Assembly: GCA_016718605.1 (NCBI GenBank)
Contig: JADKCY010000002.1
Span: forward strand, 1,738,501-1,802,500
Direction of reading: 5' to 3'
From: Lysobacterales bacterium
GTDB lineage: Bacteria > Pseudomonadota > Gammaproteobacteria > Xanthomonadales > Xanthomonadaceae
DNA: 64,000 nucleotides
Shown here: positions 9,279 to 17,336 of the stretch, piece by piece
Layout: each line of letters begins with the position of its first letter
Position numbering within the stretch: position 1 is the stretch's first letter
Program-made: the position numbers and the translations under genes
Notes under the pieces: model-generated
What the model was told of the DNA's origin: nothing
The model's input: only the letters and a program-made list of their open reading frames with translations
Database searches by the model: none

Positions 9279-9839
9279 TCAATCGCTCGAAAGCGATTTC
9301 TGCAGGAAGGCCCTCGCCAATCGTGTGCCGCGCTTGATGGTGGGCTCGGATACGCCGAGCAGTTCGGCGACCTCGGTCACTTCCAGTCCGCTGAAAAAGC
9401 GCAGTTCGACAATTTGTACCAAGCGTGGATCGAGCTCCGCCAAGCGCTGCAGCGCTGCGTCGAGCTGCACCAGATGTTCGATTTGCTGATCCAGTGCGAC
9501 GGGTTGCGAATCGAGGTGTTCGAGCGTTACCGGGTGCATGCCATTGCCACGTCGTTGTGCCTGACGTGCTCGGGCGTAATCAATCACCACGTGGCGCATC
9601 GCGATGGCTGCGGTGGCATAGAAATGTCGACGGTTGGCGAAGTCCTGTGGCTCACCCGGGTGCAACTTCAGCCAAGCCTCATGCACCAGCGCACGAGTAT
9701 CCAGCGTACCTTGACGTTGGTGCCGGGCCAGTTCCGCGCGCGCAATCCGCACCAGTTCGGTGTAATGCACGGCATACCCGACCCGGCTATCCAGCGCGGC
9801 CGGTTCACCACCATCAGGGTTGAGAGGATCCATGCTCAT
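9279..9839 (-). CDS. ECF sigma factor, kinase-associated (ECF43/TIGR02999-like) (locus 1)
   Basis: A 186-residue ECF sigma factor with regions 2 and 4 only. Region 2 runs from about residue 25 to 95 (ALVHEAWLKL; RRHFYATAAIAMRHVVIDYAR). Region 4 runs from about 125 to 180 (LVQIVELRFFSGLEVTEVAELLGVSEPTIKR in pieces, a typical helix-turn-helix). In region 2.2 the usual acidic DAED before LVQE is replaced by DTRA. The negative patch that contacts the beta' clamp is therefore reduced, and a threonine sits in the middle. Sigma factors of this kind are known to need phosphorylation by a neighbouring Hanks kinase. The TPR kinase ends 42 bases away on the other strand. No anti-sigma gene is visible. 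Confidence 0.9.
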   Translation of the reverse strand: MSMDPLNPDGGEPAALDSRVGYAVHYTELVRIARAELARHQRQGTLDTRALVHEAWLKLHPGEPQDFANRRHFYATAAIAMRHVVIDYARARQAQRRGNGMHPVTLEHLDSQPVALDQQIEHLVQLDAALQRLAELDPRLVQIVELRFFSGLEVTEVAELLGVSEPTIKRGTRLARAFLQKSLSSD

Positions 9840-10063
9840 GCGCAGGCAGCATAGCTGAGCCTTGAGTCATGCGTGGCGGGCGCTATTGCATGCGATTCCG
9901 CGCATCGACAGCAACGCGGGGCAGTGCACCGCCGGAAGCGCCACGCTGCCGCTGACAGGGGATTTCAACCGCTCGCGGAAAATACCTCGGTCGCGCCGGC
10001 TGTCCGGTGCAGCATGAGCCTACCCGGAGCCGTTCCGGGACAGCTACCGTGAGGAATGAAGTC

Positions 10064-10951
10064 ATGAAACAGAGGTGGATATTTCTGATGTTGTCGGCCG
10101 TTGCCGGGTTTGCGCACGCGTCGGTGAAACTCGAAGACGGCTTGCAAGTGGAGGTGCGCGGCGAAGGACGTCCGGTGCTGTTCATTCCAGGTCTGAATTC
10201 CGCGGCGAGTACCTGGGACGCAAGCTGCGAGGCTTTGCGAAAGGACGGTGTGCAATGCCATCTGCTGCAGCTGCCTGGCTTCGCCGGCTTGGCCGCATTG
10301 CCCGATCAGGCGACACAGCCTTTCCTTCCGGTCATGCGGTCGCGCGTGCTGGCCTACATCGAGCGCGCCAAGCTGGATCGACCGGCCGTGGTCGGGCACA
10401 GCCTGGGTGGTGCCTTGGCATTGATGTTGGCGATCGAGGCGCCAGACAAGATTGGCGACCTGGTGATTGTGGACTCGCTGCCGTTTTTCCCGGCGGCGAC
10501 CAACCCTGTCGCCACGTCCGACATGATGCTGCCGATGGCTGAAGGCATGCGTACCCGCATGCAGGCACAGACCGATGAGGCCTATTTTCAGCAGGCCAAA
10601 GCTGCCGCCAGCATGGGCATGAGCCGCGACCCGGCACGCGTGGCGGCGATTCAACAGTGGGGCCAGGACAGCGCTCGCAGTGCCACCACACAGGCGATGT
10701 TCGAGTTGTTCACAATGGATCTGCGCCCACAGTTGGATCAGGTCAAAGCACGCACCCGCGTGCTGGGTGCGTGGGCCGCCTATCAACCGATGGGGTCGAC
10801 GCTGGAAAGCACGCGTGGCATCTTCGAAGCCCAGTACGCCACTCTGCAGGGCGTGGAGATCGCGATGGCGCCGAATGCCTACCACTTCATCATGTTCGAC
10901 GACCCCGAATGGCTGGTGGAACAGGTCAGCGCATTTCTGTCCACGCCATGA
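10064..10951 (+). CDS. exported alpha/beta hydrolase
   Basis: A 295-residue alpha/beta-fold hydrolase. The ATG at 10064 has GAGGA about eight bases upstream and opens a signal peptide (MKQRWIFLMLSAVAGFAHA, cleavage near residue 19), so the enzyme is probably periplasmic. The fold shows in RPVLFIPGLNSAAS (oxyanion strand), the nucleophile elbow GHSLGG, and a catalytic His in NAYHFIMFDDPEW near the C-terminus; the acid is probably in the region RVLGAWAAYQP. The substrate is unknown: esterase, lactonase and peptidase roles all fit. Its stop overlaps the start of the following sensor kinase (ATGA), so hydrolase, kinase and LytTR regulator form one translationally coupled operon. The hydrolase may make or remove the signal sensed by the kinase, which is inference. 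Confidence 0.85.
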   Translation: MKQRWIFLMLSAVAGFAHASVKLEDGLQVEVRGEGRPVLFIPGLNSAASTWDASCEALRKDGVQCHLLQLPGFAGLAALPDQATQPFLPVMRSRVLAYIERAKLDRPAVVGHSLGGALALMLAIEAPDKIGDLVIVDSLPFFPAATNPVATSDMMLPMAEGMRTRMQAQTDEAYFQQAKAAASMGMSRDPARVAAIQQWGQDSARSATTQAMFELFTMDLRPQLDQVKARTRVLGAWAAYQPMGSTLESTRGIFEAQYATLQGVEIAMAPNAYHFIMFDDPEWLVEQVSAFLSTP

Positions 10952-12024
10952 GCGAGGCAGCAGCAAACGATGGCAACTGGCGCCGTGGGTTGCGGCGCCA
11001 GTTGGTGCAGGCGCTGGTCTGGGGCGCGTACGTTGGCCTCAGCCTGTTGCAGTTCAATACCTTGGGCGGGTGGCATAGCGGACTGCTGCTGATTGCGCTG
11101 TGCCTGGGTGTGGGACTGTGGTCGGGTTCGGAGCTGCTCAGAGCACTTGCCTTGCGACACGGTTGGCTGCGTCGCGGGCTCGCTGCGCTGGCATGGCGCG
11201 TTCTGCTGGCGGTGTTGCTGCTTGCCGCCGCGATCCAACTGCTGATCGCGGTGCTGCTGCTGGGCGGTTTGGCGTTGGGCGTGTTGACAATGCCCAACAA
11301 TCACGCCGACTACAGCCTGCCCGCAGCACTGACGTACTGGTTCAACACCGGGGTAATGCTGAGTATCTGGATGGCATTCTGGGCTGCCATTCGCTCGCGA
11401 GAGGAAGCGCGTCGCAATGAGTTGGCCCGTTTGCGTGCCGAAGCCGAGCGGCGCGGATTGGAGCTCGAAGCACTGCGTGCCCGGCTCAATCCGCACTTCG
11501 TGTTCAACGCGCTGAACAATGTTCGCGCACTAATTCTGGAAGATGCTGAGCGTGCACGCGAGATGGTCACGCGGTTATCGAACACCTTGCGACATGCCTT
11601 GCTGCACAGCCAACGCCCGTCCGTAACCCTCGCAGAGGAGTGGGCCGTGATGTGTGATTATTTGGCGGTTGAGGCCGTGCATTTCGAAGCGCGCTTGCAG
11701 TTAGATTTGGCCATGGCGTCCGAGTGCGCAGCGGTGGAACTGCCGCCCATGCTGCTGCAAGTTCTGGTGGAAAATGCCATCAAGCATGGTATCTCGCGGG
11801 TCCCGGGGGGCGGTTGTCTGAAAGTGCGCGCGCAACCCGTGCCCGGGGGATTGCGACTGAGCGTGGAGAATCCCGGCCACCTTGGTGCGGGTGCTGAAGA
11901 CGGCGCGGGTGTTGGGCTTTCCTGGCTGCAACATCGACTGATGGAACGCGGACCTGCAGCCCGCTTCGCGCTGGTCCAGAGTGATGCACAGCATGTGCGC
12001 GCCACACTCGACTGGCCGCAATGA
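10948..12024 (+). CDS. LytS-family sensor histidine kinase
   Basis: A 358-residue membrane kinase starting at the ATG that overlaps the hydrolase stop. About four transmembrane helices fill residues 15-150 (WGAYVGLSLLQF; GLLLIALCLGVGLW; LLAVLLLAAAIQLLIAVLLL; YWFNTGVMLSIWMAFW), followed by a short coiled coil with REEARRNELARLRAEAE. The His_kinase domain (PF06580 type) has the phosphoacceptor in LNPHFVFNALNNVRAL. The ATPase part has the N-box VENAIKHGI and a glycine box near AGVGLSWLQHRLM. No separate periplasmic sensor domain is present, so the membrane part itself probably senses. The partner is the LytTR regulator that overlaps its stop by 4 bases. The system could control envelope functions or the hydrolase operon itself; this is not shown. 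Confidence 0.93.
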   Translation: MSEAAANDGNWRRGLRRQLVQALVWGAYVGLSLLQFNTLGGWHSGLLLIALCLGVGLWSGSELLRALALRHGWLRRGLAALAWRVLLAVLLLAAAIQLLIAVLLLGGLALGVLTMPNNHADYSLPAALTYWFNTGVMLSIWMAFWAAIRSREEARRNELARLRAEAERRGLELEALRARLNPHFVFNALNNVRALILEDAERAREMVTRLSNTLRHALLHSQRPSVTLAEEWAVMCDYLAVEAVHFEARLQLDLAMASECAAVELPPMLLQVLVENAIKHGISRVPGGGCLKVRAQPVPGGLRLSVENPGHLGAGAEDGAGVGLSWLQHRLMERGPAARFALVQSDAQHVRATLDWPQ

Positions 12025-12785
12025 ATACACCGGAAAGAGGCTCGGCCATGCGCCCACTGCGGGTAGTGATCGTAGATGACAGTCGGCTTGCGCGCAGCGA
12101 GCTGAAGACTCTGCTGGCTGCGCATGCGGATGTCCAAGTCGTGGGCGAGGCCGATGATGTCGCGGCCGCGATTGCGAGCTGCGAAACCCATTGCCCCGAC
12201 CTCCTGTTGCTGGATATCCAGTTGCCGCAAGGCAGCGGCTTTGAAGTGCTGGATGCCCTGCTGTCGCCGCCTGAGGTGGTGTTTTGCACCGCCTACGATC
12301 AACACGCGCTTCGTGCGTTCGAGACCAGCGCGCTCGACTACCTGCTGAAGCCGGTTGAACCCGAACGCTTGAACAAGGCCCTGCAGAAAGCCCGCAACGC
12401 CGTCGCTCTGAAAGACGAGCCTCGGCGCAACGCGCTGCCGGTGGCGCCGTTACGCGCCGAAGATCCGGTCTTTCTGCGCGATGGCGAACACTGCTGGTTT
12501 GTACCGACCGGTGAGATCAGCCACATCGAGGCCGATGGCAACTACGCTCTGGTGTTCTTTCGTGGTCAGAAGGCGATGTTGACCCGCTCACTGTCAACGC
12601 TCGAAGCACGCTTGGATCCCGCGCTATTTTTTCGGGCATCGCGAGGTGCGCTGGTCAACCTGCGACACATTGCTCGCATCGAGCCCTCGGTGGCCGATGG
12701 CTACACCCTGACGCTCAAGAGCGGGGCCGAGATGGATGTCTCGCGTCGTCAGGCACGCGCGTTTCGCGAGCGCTTGGCGTTGTAG
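12021..12785 (+). CDS. LytTR-family response regulator
   Basis: A 254-residue DNA-binding response regulator. The receiver domain (about 12-125) has the acidic pair VDDS, the phosphoacceptor Asp in LLLLDIQLPQGSGFEVL, Thr in FCTAYD and Lys in DYLLKPVEPERL. The LytTR DNA-binding domain covers about 150-252 (HIEADGNYALVFF; RASRGALVNLRHIARIEPS). The start at 12021 makes an ATGA overlap with the kinase stop and was chosen for that. The ATG at 12048, just before RPLRVVIVDD with AAGAGG upstream, is a fair alternative and would remove nine residues. LytTR proteins usually bind paired 9-bp direct repeats; no clear pair was found by eye upstream of this operon. Two hairpins follow the gene. Confidence 0.93.
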   Translation: MNTPERGSAMRPLRVVIVDDSRLARSELKTLLAAHADVQVVGEADDVAAAIASCETHCPDLLLLDIQLPQGSGFEVLDALLSPPEVVFCTAYDQHALRAFETSALDYLLKPVEPERLNKALQKARNAVALKDEPRRNALPVAPLRAEDPVFLRDGEHCWFVPTGEISHIEADGNYALVFFRGQKAMLTRSLSTLEARLDPALFFRASRGALVNLRHIARIEPSVADGYTLTLKSGAEMDVSRRQARAFRERLAL

Positions 12786-12793
12786 CGGGGTGT

Positions 12794-12813
12794 CCATCAA
12801 CGTCGCTTGATGG
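12794..12813 (+). terminator. hairpin after the LytTR regulator
   Basis: A 7-bp stem CCATCAA/TTGATGG with a 6-nt loop starts eight bases after the TAG of the response regulator. The following TTC is a poor U-tract, so termination strength is uncertain. Confidence 0.4.
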
Positions 12814-12823
12814 TTCAACGCTC

Positions 12824-12857
12824 GTCCATTGGCATGACACTTGTCACGCCAATGGAC
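12824..12857. promoter_or_regulatory. 34-bp near-perfect palindrome upstream of the ABC transporter operon
   Basis: The arms GTCCATTGGC and GCCAATGGAC are perfectly complementary. Inside them lies a second pair, TGACA/TGTCA, separated from the outer arms by one mismatch (A opposite C), with CT at the centre. Sixteen of 17 positions pair. It lies 77 bases before the ATG of the ABC ATPase. It could be an operator for a dimeric or tetrameric regulator, or part of the termination zone of the upstream operon. There is no T-run, which favours an operator slightly. Confidence 0.45.
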
Positions 12858-12934
12858 TGACAGCCGACACTCACGACCCAGCACGAAGACCCGCAGCATG
12901 AACACCCAGCAACCCGCGTGCCGAGGAATCCGCC

Positions 12935-13828
12935 ATGTCAGCTTCGCTTCCAATTGCCAGCCTGAGACAGGTCCACAAGCGGTATGGCGCTGTCACTGCC
13001 TTGGACGGCATGGAACTTGACTTGCGACGGGGTGAACTGCTGGCCATGTTGGGCAGCAATGGGGCCGGAAAAACAACCGCGTTGGGCGTATTGACCGGAC
13101 GACTTTGCGCCGACGCTGGCGAGGTCAAACTGTTTGGCGCCGATCCCAAAGATGCCGCCGTTCGTCGTCGCATCGGCGTGATGTTGCAGGAGGCACGCTT
13201 GCCGGACACCTTGCGGGTGCAGGAGTTGGTTCATCAGTTTTCCTGCTACTACCCACAGCCTCGCCCGCTACAGGAGACTCTGGCGCTTGCCGGCCTGTCT
13301 GCTCTGGCGCGTCGCGCCTACGGCGCACTTTCGGGTGGCCAGCAGCGAAGAGTGCAGTTTGCGCTGGCGATCTGCGGCTGTCCCGAACTCGTGTTTGTCG
13401 ACGAGCCTACCAGTGGTCTGGACGTCGAGGCGCGACGCGCCTTCTGGCAGGTGATCCAGTGCTTGCGAGATGCGGGGACGTCCATCGTGTTGACGACGCA
13501 CTATCTTGAGGAGGCCGATGCGCTGGCAGACCGCGTAGTCTTGATCGCTAACGGCCGTGTGCTGGCCGAGGACACTCCGGCCGGGTTGAAGGCAAGGGCC
13601 CGCAGTGCCCGTATTCGCTGCGTCACCCAACTGAGTTTGACGGAGCTGTTGAGCATACCCGGTGTGCAAAGCGCTGAAGCGCAAGGGAGCTGCCGATCGT
13701 TGCGGTGTGATGACAGTGATCAGGTCTTGCGGCGACTGCTTGCACGCGATCCGAGCGTGAGTGGCATCGAGATCCGACCGCTGAGCCTAGAGGATGCCTT
13801 TCTGACCCTGACAGGAGAAGCGGCATGA
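12935..13828 (+). CDS. ABC transporter ATP-binding protein
   Basis: A 297-residue ATPase of the drug/antibiotic export type (CcmA/DrrA-like). All nucleotide-binding motifs are present: Walker A GSNGAGKTT, Q-loop MLQEARLP, signature LSGGQQRRV, Walker B LVFVDEPTSGLD and the H-loop His in LTTHYLEEAD. A C-terminal extension of about 80 residues (LKARARSARIRCV...SLEDAFLTLTG) is usual in exporters with an ABC-2 permease. Its last bases overlap the start of the permease (ATGA), so the two are translationally coupled. The transporter and the following DesK/DesR-like pair form an apparent four-gene operon, a layout often seen where the regulator controls the exporter. The exported compound is unknown. 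Confidence 0.93.
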   Translation: MSASLPIASLRQVHKRYGAVTALDGMELDLRRGELLAMLGSNGAGKTTALGVLTGRLCADAGEVKLFGADPKDAAVRRRIGVMLQEARLPDTLRVQELVHQFSCYYPQPRPLQETLALAGLSALARRAYGALSGGQQRRVQFALAICGCPELVFVDEPTSGLDVEARRAFWQVIQCLRDAGTSIVLTTHYLEEADALADRVVLIANGRVLAEDTPAGLKARARSARIRCVTQLSLTELLSIPGVQSAEAQGSCRSLRCDDSDQVLRRLLARDPSVSGIEIRPLSLEDAFLTLTGEAA

Positions 13829-14619
13829 CGAGGAACACTGCCACAGTTCCCGCAGTGGGTGGTCTGAGCATGACGTGGGCACAGCAAGCACGGTTGTTTG
13901 CCTGCGAGGCGGGCTATGAAATTCTGCGAACTCTGCGCACGCCGGCATTTGTTATTCCCACGCTGGCTTTCCCGGTGGTGTTCTATCTGCTGTTCGCTGT
14001 GCTGATTCCGGGACAGTGGGGCAATCTGCACAAGGCGAGCTATTTGCTCGCGACATACGGCGTCTTTGGCGTGATCGGCCCGGCGTTGTTTGGCTTTGGT
14101 GTGGGCATGGCGATCGACCGCGAGCAGGGTTTGCTGGAACTCAAACGTGTGTCGCCGATGCCGATGTTGGCCTACTTTTTCGCACGCATCGCAATGAGTC
14201 TGCTAACCGCCGCGTGCGTTGTGGTTTTACTGAGTGTGGCAGCCAGCGTGTTCGGTGGTGTCCGTATGGACATGCTGCAATGGTTGCGTCTGTTGCTGGC
14301 CTTGCTGCTGGGTACGTTGCCGTTTTGCGCGATGGGTCTTTGGATCGGCAGTCTGGTCAAAGGTCAGGCGGCCGTCGGCATTGTCAATCTGATCTATTTG
14401 CCGATGTCTGTGTTGTCCGGCCTTTGGATGCCACTATTCGTGTTTCCGACGCTGATCCAAAAGCTCGCAGCAGTGTGGCCGGCTTGGCATCTCGCGCAGC
14501 TCGCACTGGGCATTGCGGGACAGATTCAAAACGTCAACATGCCACTGCATGGTGCGGTGTTGTTGGGCTATACCGCGCTGTTTCTTGGCCTCGCACTCTG
14601 GCGAATGCGAGGCAGATGA
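13825..14619 (+). CDS. ABC-2 type transporter permease
   Basis: A 264-residue inner-membrane protein with six predicted helices, including AFVIPTLAFPVVFYLLFAVL, YGVFGVIGPALFGFGVGMAI, IAMSLLTAACVVVLLSVA, LLLALLLGTLPFCAMGLWIG, VNLIYLPMSVLSGLWM and LLGYTALFLGLALW. The length and the ELKRVSPMPMLAYFFAR loop are usual for ABC-2 permeases that pair with a separate ATPase. It starts within the ATPase stop codon. There is no substrate-binding protein nearby, consistent with export. The next gene, a sensor kinase, begins about 130 bases downstream on the same strand. Confidence 0.92.
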   Translation: MTRNTATVPAVGGLSMTWAQQARLFACEAGYEILRTLRTPAFVIPTLAFPVVFYLLFAVLIPGQWGNLHKASYLLATYGVFGVIGPALFGFGVGMAIDREQGLLELKRVSPMPMLAYFFARIAMSLLTAACVVVLLSVAASVFGGVRMDMLQWLRLLLALLLGTLPFCAMGLWIGSLVKGQAAVGIVNLIYLPMSVLSGLWMPLFVFPTLIQKLAAVWPAWHLAQLALGIAGQIQNVNMPLHGAVLLGYTALFLGLALWRMRGR

Positions 14620-14747
14620 TGCAGAAATCAACGGACGCGCTGGACATGCCTACCCAGGACTGGCCAGACTCGGCTCCGCCCTATCAACACTGGCATGAGT
14701 GATACGGCGGGCTGCCATGCGTGGCCTCCGGTTTTCCAGGCAGTCGG

Positions 14748-15965
14748 ATGACCCAACGCGACCATTCGTCGAATCCCTTTCCTCGCCGTCCACAGGCCAG
14801 ACCGATGTCGAGCAGTCAGCCGCCGGTTGTTTCACCTGCCATCCCGAGCGCCGAGTATTCGCAGCATCCGTGGATCGGATTGGTCTATCTCGGCTTTGTG
14901 TTTCTGCCGATGCTGTTTTCGCGTGGCAATGTCCACTTGGCTCTGCTGGCGAGTGGGTTGGCGTGCGCGATGTTCATTCCGCTGTGGTTTCGCTTTTTGC
15001 GCAGCGACACCGGACAACGCACTCAGGTCGCGCAGATCGCAACCACCGCGCTGCTGGGGTATGCGCTGATTCCGTTCAATCCGGGTGGCAATACCTTCGT
15101 GGTCTACAGCATGACCATGGCAGTCGCGGTGCTGCCCGTGCGTCTCGCCCTGTGGTTGGCGGGCGGTTCGTGGATTCTGATGACCCTGCAGTTCCTGTGG
15201 GTCCTGCCAGACGCGCGAACGGCGCTTGGCATCAGTCTCGCGATTGCCGTGGTCGGTGGCATGGCGTGTACGGGCATTCTGATGGCGCGCACACGCGAGC
15301 GCCAGCAAGCGGTTCTGAAACTGAGCCAGGATGAGGTTCGGCGCTTGGCCGCACTGGCCGAGCGGGAGCGAATCGGGCGTGATTTGCACGATGTGCTGGG
15401 ACACACCCTGTCACTGGTTGTGCTGAAAACCCAGTTGGCGCGTCGCCTTTTGCAGCGCGATACGTCGGCTGCAGAGCAACAACTGACCGAATTGGAGCAC
15501 GCTGCGCGAGCCGCGCTGGATCAGGTTCGCGAAGCGGTCAGCGGGATCCGGACGACCGGACTGGTGGCCGAGCTGGCCGCGGCGCGACTGGCCCTGCTGA
15601 GTGCGGATGTCCAGATGGACATTCATTTGGAATCCATCGAGCTGCCGGCACAAATTGATCAAGCCATGGCAATGATCTTGCGTGAGGCAATCACCAACGT
15701 GATGCGGCATGCCAAAGCCAAGCGTGTCGAAGTCCGGTTGTCCGCGAAGCCACAGGACAGTGGAACGGAGTGGCGTCTGCAGATTGTTGACGATGGTGTA
15801 GGCGGTGCCATGGCGAAAACGGGACACACCGGATTTGCTGGGTTTGCTGAGCGCATGCAGGCATTGGGCGGGCGTTGGGAAATCGACAGCCCGAGCGGTG
15901 CGGGTACCTGCTTGCAGTTCATTGCGAAGCAACCCGACGGTTGCCGGAACGAGGCTTGTACATGA
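14748..15965 (+). CDS. DesK/NarL-type sensor histidine kinase
   Basis: A protein of about 405 residues. The exact start is unsure: GTG at 14721, ATG at 14748 and ATG at 14805 are all in frame, and none has a strong ribosome-binding site. The N-terminal third holds about five to six transmembrane helices (WIGLVYLGFVFLPMLF; LALLASGLACAMFIPLWF; FVVYSMTMAVAVLPVRLALW; ALGISLAIAVVGGMACTGIL). The HisKA_3 domain follows with the phosphoacceptor in ERERIGRDLHDVLGHTLS. The HATPase domain has the N-box ILREAITNVMRHAKA and the G-boxes VDDGVGG and GFAGFAERMQALGG. DesK-like kinases without a periplasmic domain usually sense membrane state. Its stop overlaps the start of its partner regulator. Confidence 0.9.
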   Translation: MTQRDHSSNPFPRRPQARPMSSSQPPVVSPAIPSAEYSQHPWIGLVYLGFVFLPMLFSRGNVHLALLASGLACAMFIPLWFRFLRSDTGQRTQVAQIATTALLGYALIPFNPGGNTFVVYSMTMAVAVLPVRLALWLAGGSWILMTLQFLWVLPDARTALGISLAIAVVGGMACTGILMARTRERQQAVLKLSQDEVRRLAALAERERIGRDLHDVLGHTLSLVVLKTQLARRLLQRDTSAAEQQLTELEHAARAALDQVREAVSGIRTTGLVAELAAARLALLSADVQMDIHLESIELPAQIDQAMAMILREAITNVMRHAKAKRVEVRLSAKPQDSGTEWRLQIVDDGVGGAMAKTGHTGFAGFAERMQALGGRWEIDSPSGAGTCLQFIAKQPDGCRNEACT

Positions 15966-16564
15966 TTCGTCTGGTGCTGGCAGAGGATCAGGCGATGGTG
16001 CGCGGTGCACTTGCCGCACTGCTCGGTCTGGAACCGGATATCGAGGTCATTGCAGCCTGCGCGGACGGCGATCAGGCGCTGGCGGCGGTGCAGGCGTTGC
16101 GGCCTGACTTGTTGGTCACCGACATCGAAATGCCCTCGCTCAGTGGCTTGGATCTGGCCGAAGCCGTGCGTGCGCTTGGCCTGCCAACACGGGTCGTGGT
16201 GGTCACGACCTTTGCGCGATCCGGCTACCTGCGCCGCGCCATGCAAGCGGGCGTGCGCGGCTATCTGCTGAAGGACACGCCTGCCGAGCGTTTGGCGGAG
16301 GCATTGCGGGTGGTGCATTCGGGTGGTCGCTCGATCGACCCCCAGCTGGCGATTCATGCCTGGGATGACGTCGATCCACTGAACGTGCGTGAACGCCAGG
16401 TTCTGCGGCTTGCCGGTGAAGGACTGAAGAGCGCCGACATTGCCGAGCGACTTGGCTTGAGCCAGGGAACTGTGCGTAATTACCTCAGTGAAGCCATCGG
16501 CAAACTGGGTGTCGAAAACCGCATTGAGGCATGTCGAGTTGCGCGGCAAAGGGGTTTGCTGTGA
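15962..16564 (+). CDS. NarL/DesR-family response regulator
   Basis: A 200-residue regulator that starts at the ATG overlapping the kinase stop (ATGA). The receiver has LAEDQ, the phosphoacceptor Asp in LLVTDIEMPSLSGLDL, Thr in VVVTTFARS and Lys in GYLLKDTPAERL. The C-terminal LuxR-type helix-turn-helix is LNVRERQVLRLAGEGLKSAD plus IAERLGLSQGTVRNYLSEAI. It matches DesR/LiaR-like regulators in length and in the KDTPAERL segment. It is the last gene of the ABC transporter operon; the next gene is on the other strand, 19 bases away. It most likely controls the exporter genes upstream. Confidence 0.94.
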   Translation: MIRLVLAEDQAMVRGALAALLGLEPDIEVIAACADGDQALAAVQALRPDLLVTDIEMPSLSGLDLAEAVRALGLPTRVVVVTTFARSGYLRRAMQAGVRGYLLKDTPAERLAEALRVVHSGGRSIDPQLAIHAWDDVDPLNVRERQVLRLAGEGLKSADIAERLGLSQGTVRNYLSEAIGKLGVENRIEACRVARQRGLL

Positions 16565-16583
16565 GCCAGCTTGCCGACAGCGC

Positions 16584-17057
16584 TCAGATGACGCGGAGAA
16601 GCTCGTCGTGCAGCGTCGTCAAGCGCTTGGCGGGGATCTGCACCGCCAATGCGGCATGCCACGCGGGTACGAGACTGCGAAGGCCCGATTGATCGGGCGC
16701 TCTGAGCGCTTCTGCCATCAGGTCGGCATGTGCGAATGGCCCGCAGAAACTGGACAGGGTATTGATCATGAAGTGCCGACCCATTTCGAGTTGTTGCGGA
16801 CTGCGATCAGGCATTTCGTCGATTGGAAACGCCGGTGGCGCGGAAGCCACGCGCTGCGCGCCGTCATCGTCAATGCACTGCAGATTGTGCAGCTCTTGCA
16901 ACAGCGGCTCGATCGAATGCGAACCCATCAGGCTCTGAAGTTCCGCTGCACTGCGCTGACCATCAACCAGAATGAGTAGCCTGCGGGCTAGCAAACTCAA
17001 TTTGAGGCTGCGTTGCGCCAGCGCCTCCAGACCAGCGGCACTCTTGCGAATCGGCAT
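16584..17057 (-). CDS. uncharacterised cytoplasmic protein
   Basis: A 157-residue product that I cannot assign. There is no signal peptide or membrane helix. Residues 10-60 (SLLARRLLILVDGQRSAAELQSLMG...LLQELHNLQCI) resemble the small winged-helix-like module found in several bacterial regulatory proteins, where an inhibitor-like LVDGxRS turn is followed by a helix pair. The rest is helical with an HFMINTLSSFCGPFAH segment. It is convergent with the DesR-like gene (19 bases between the stops) and lies back to back with the second ECF sigma gene, so the region 17058-17336 must hold both promoters. Confidence 0.6.
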   Translation of the reverse strand: MPIRKSAAGLEALAQRSLKLSLLARRLLILVDGQRSAAELQSLMGSHSIEPLLQELHNLQCIDDDGAQRVASAPPAFPIDEMPDRSPQQLEMGRHFMINTLSSFCGPFAHADLMAEALRAPDQSGLRSLVPAWHAALAVQIPAKRLTTLHDELLRVI

Positions 17058-17220
17058 GATGGCCCCTCCTGCCCTCAGCTGAACACGTTCTTTGCCTGAA
17101 ACGATTGCCGCGCGCTATTCCACTTTGGTCACTTTCGCAAAGTCGATCACGGCTGGCGTGATCCCCTGGGCCTGCGCTGCATATGCCCGCTGCCTTCAAT
17201 GGCGTCGTCGAGGAACCCGC

Positions 17221-17236
17221 ATGCACTGCAGTGCAT
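17221..17236. promoter_or_regulatory. 16-bp perfect palindrome upstream of sigma factor 2
   Basis: ATGCACTGCAGTGCAT is a perfect inverted repeat with no spacer, centred about 108 bases before the GTG of the sigma gene and in the shared region with the divergent gene. It has the size of a dimeric repressor site. No bound protein is known. Confidence 0.35.
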
Positions 17237-17336
17237 CACAATGCGCCCGACGAGATCGCACACCAATGACCCGGCTTCCATCTGCGACTAGGTGAGGCGT
17301 TATCATGGCCCGGGGCAGGCACTGTGAGACAAGCGT

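Noticed and set aside
14616..14702. A 28-codon frame starting in the stop of the ABC-2 permease.
   Set aside because: The ATGA overlap is attractive, but the product is short and polar, resembles no known peptide, and coding pressure cannot be judged at this length.
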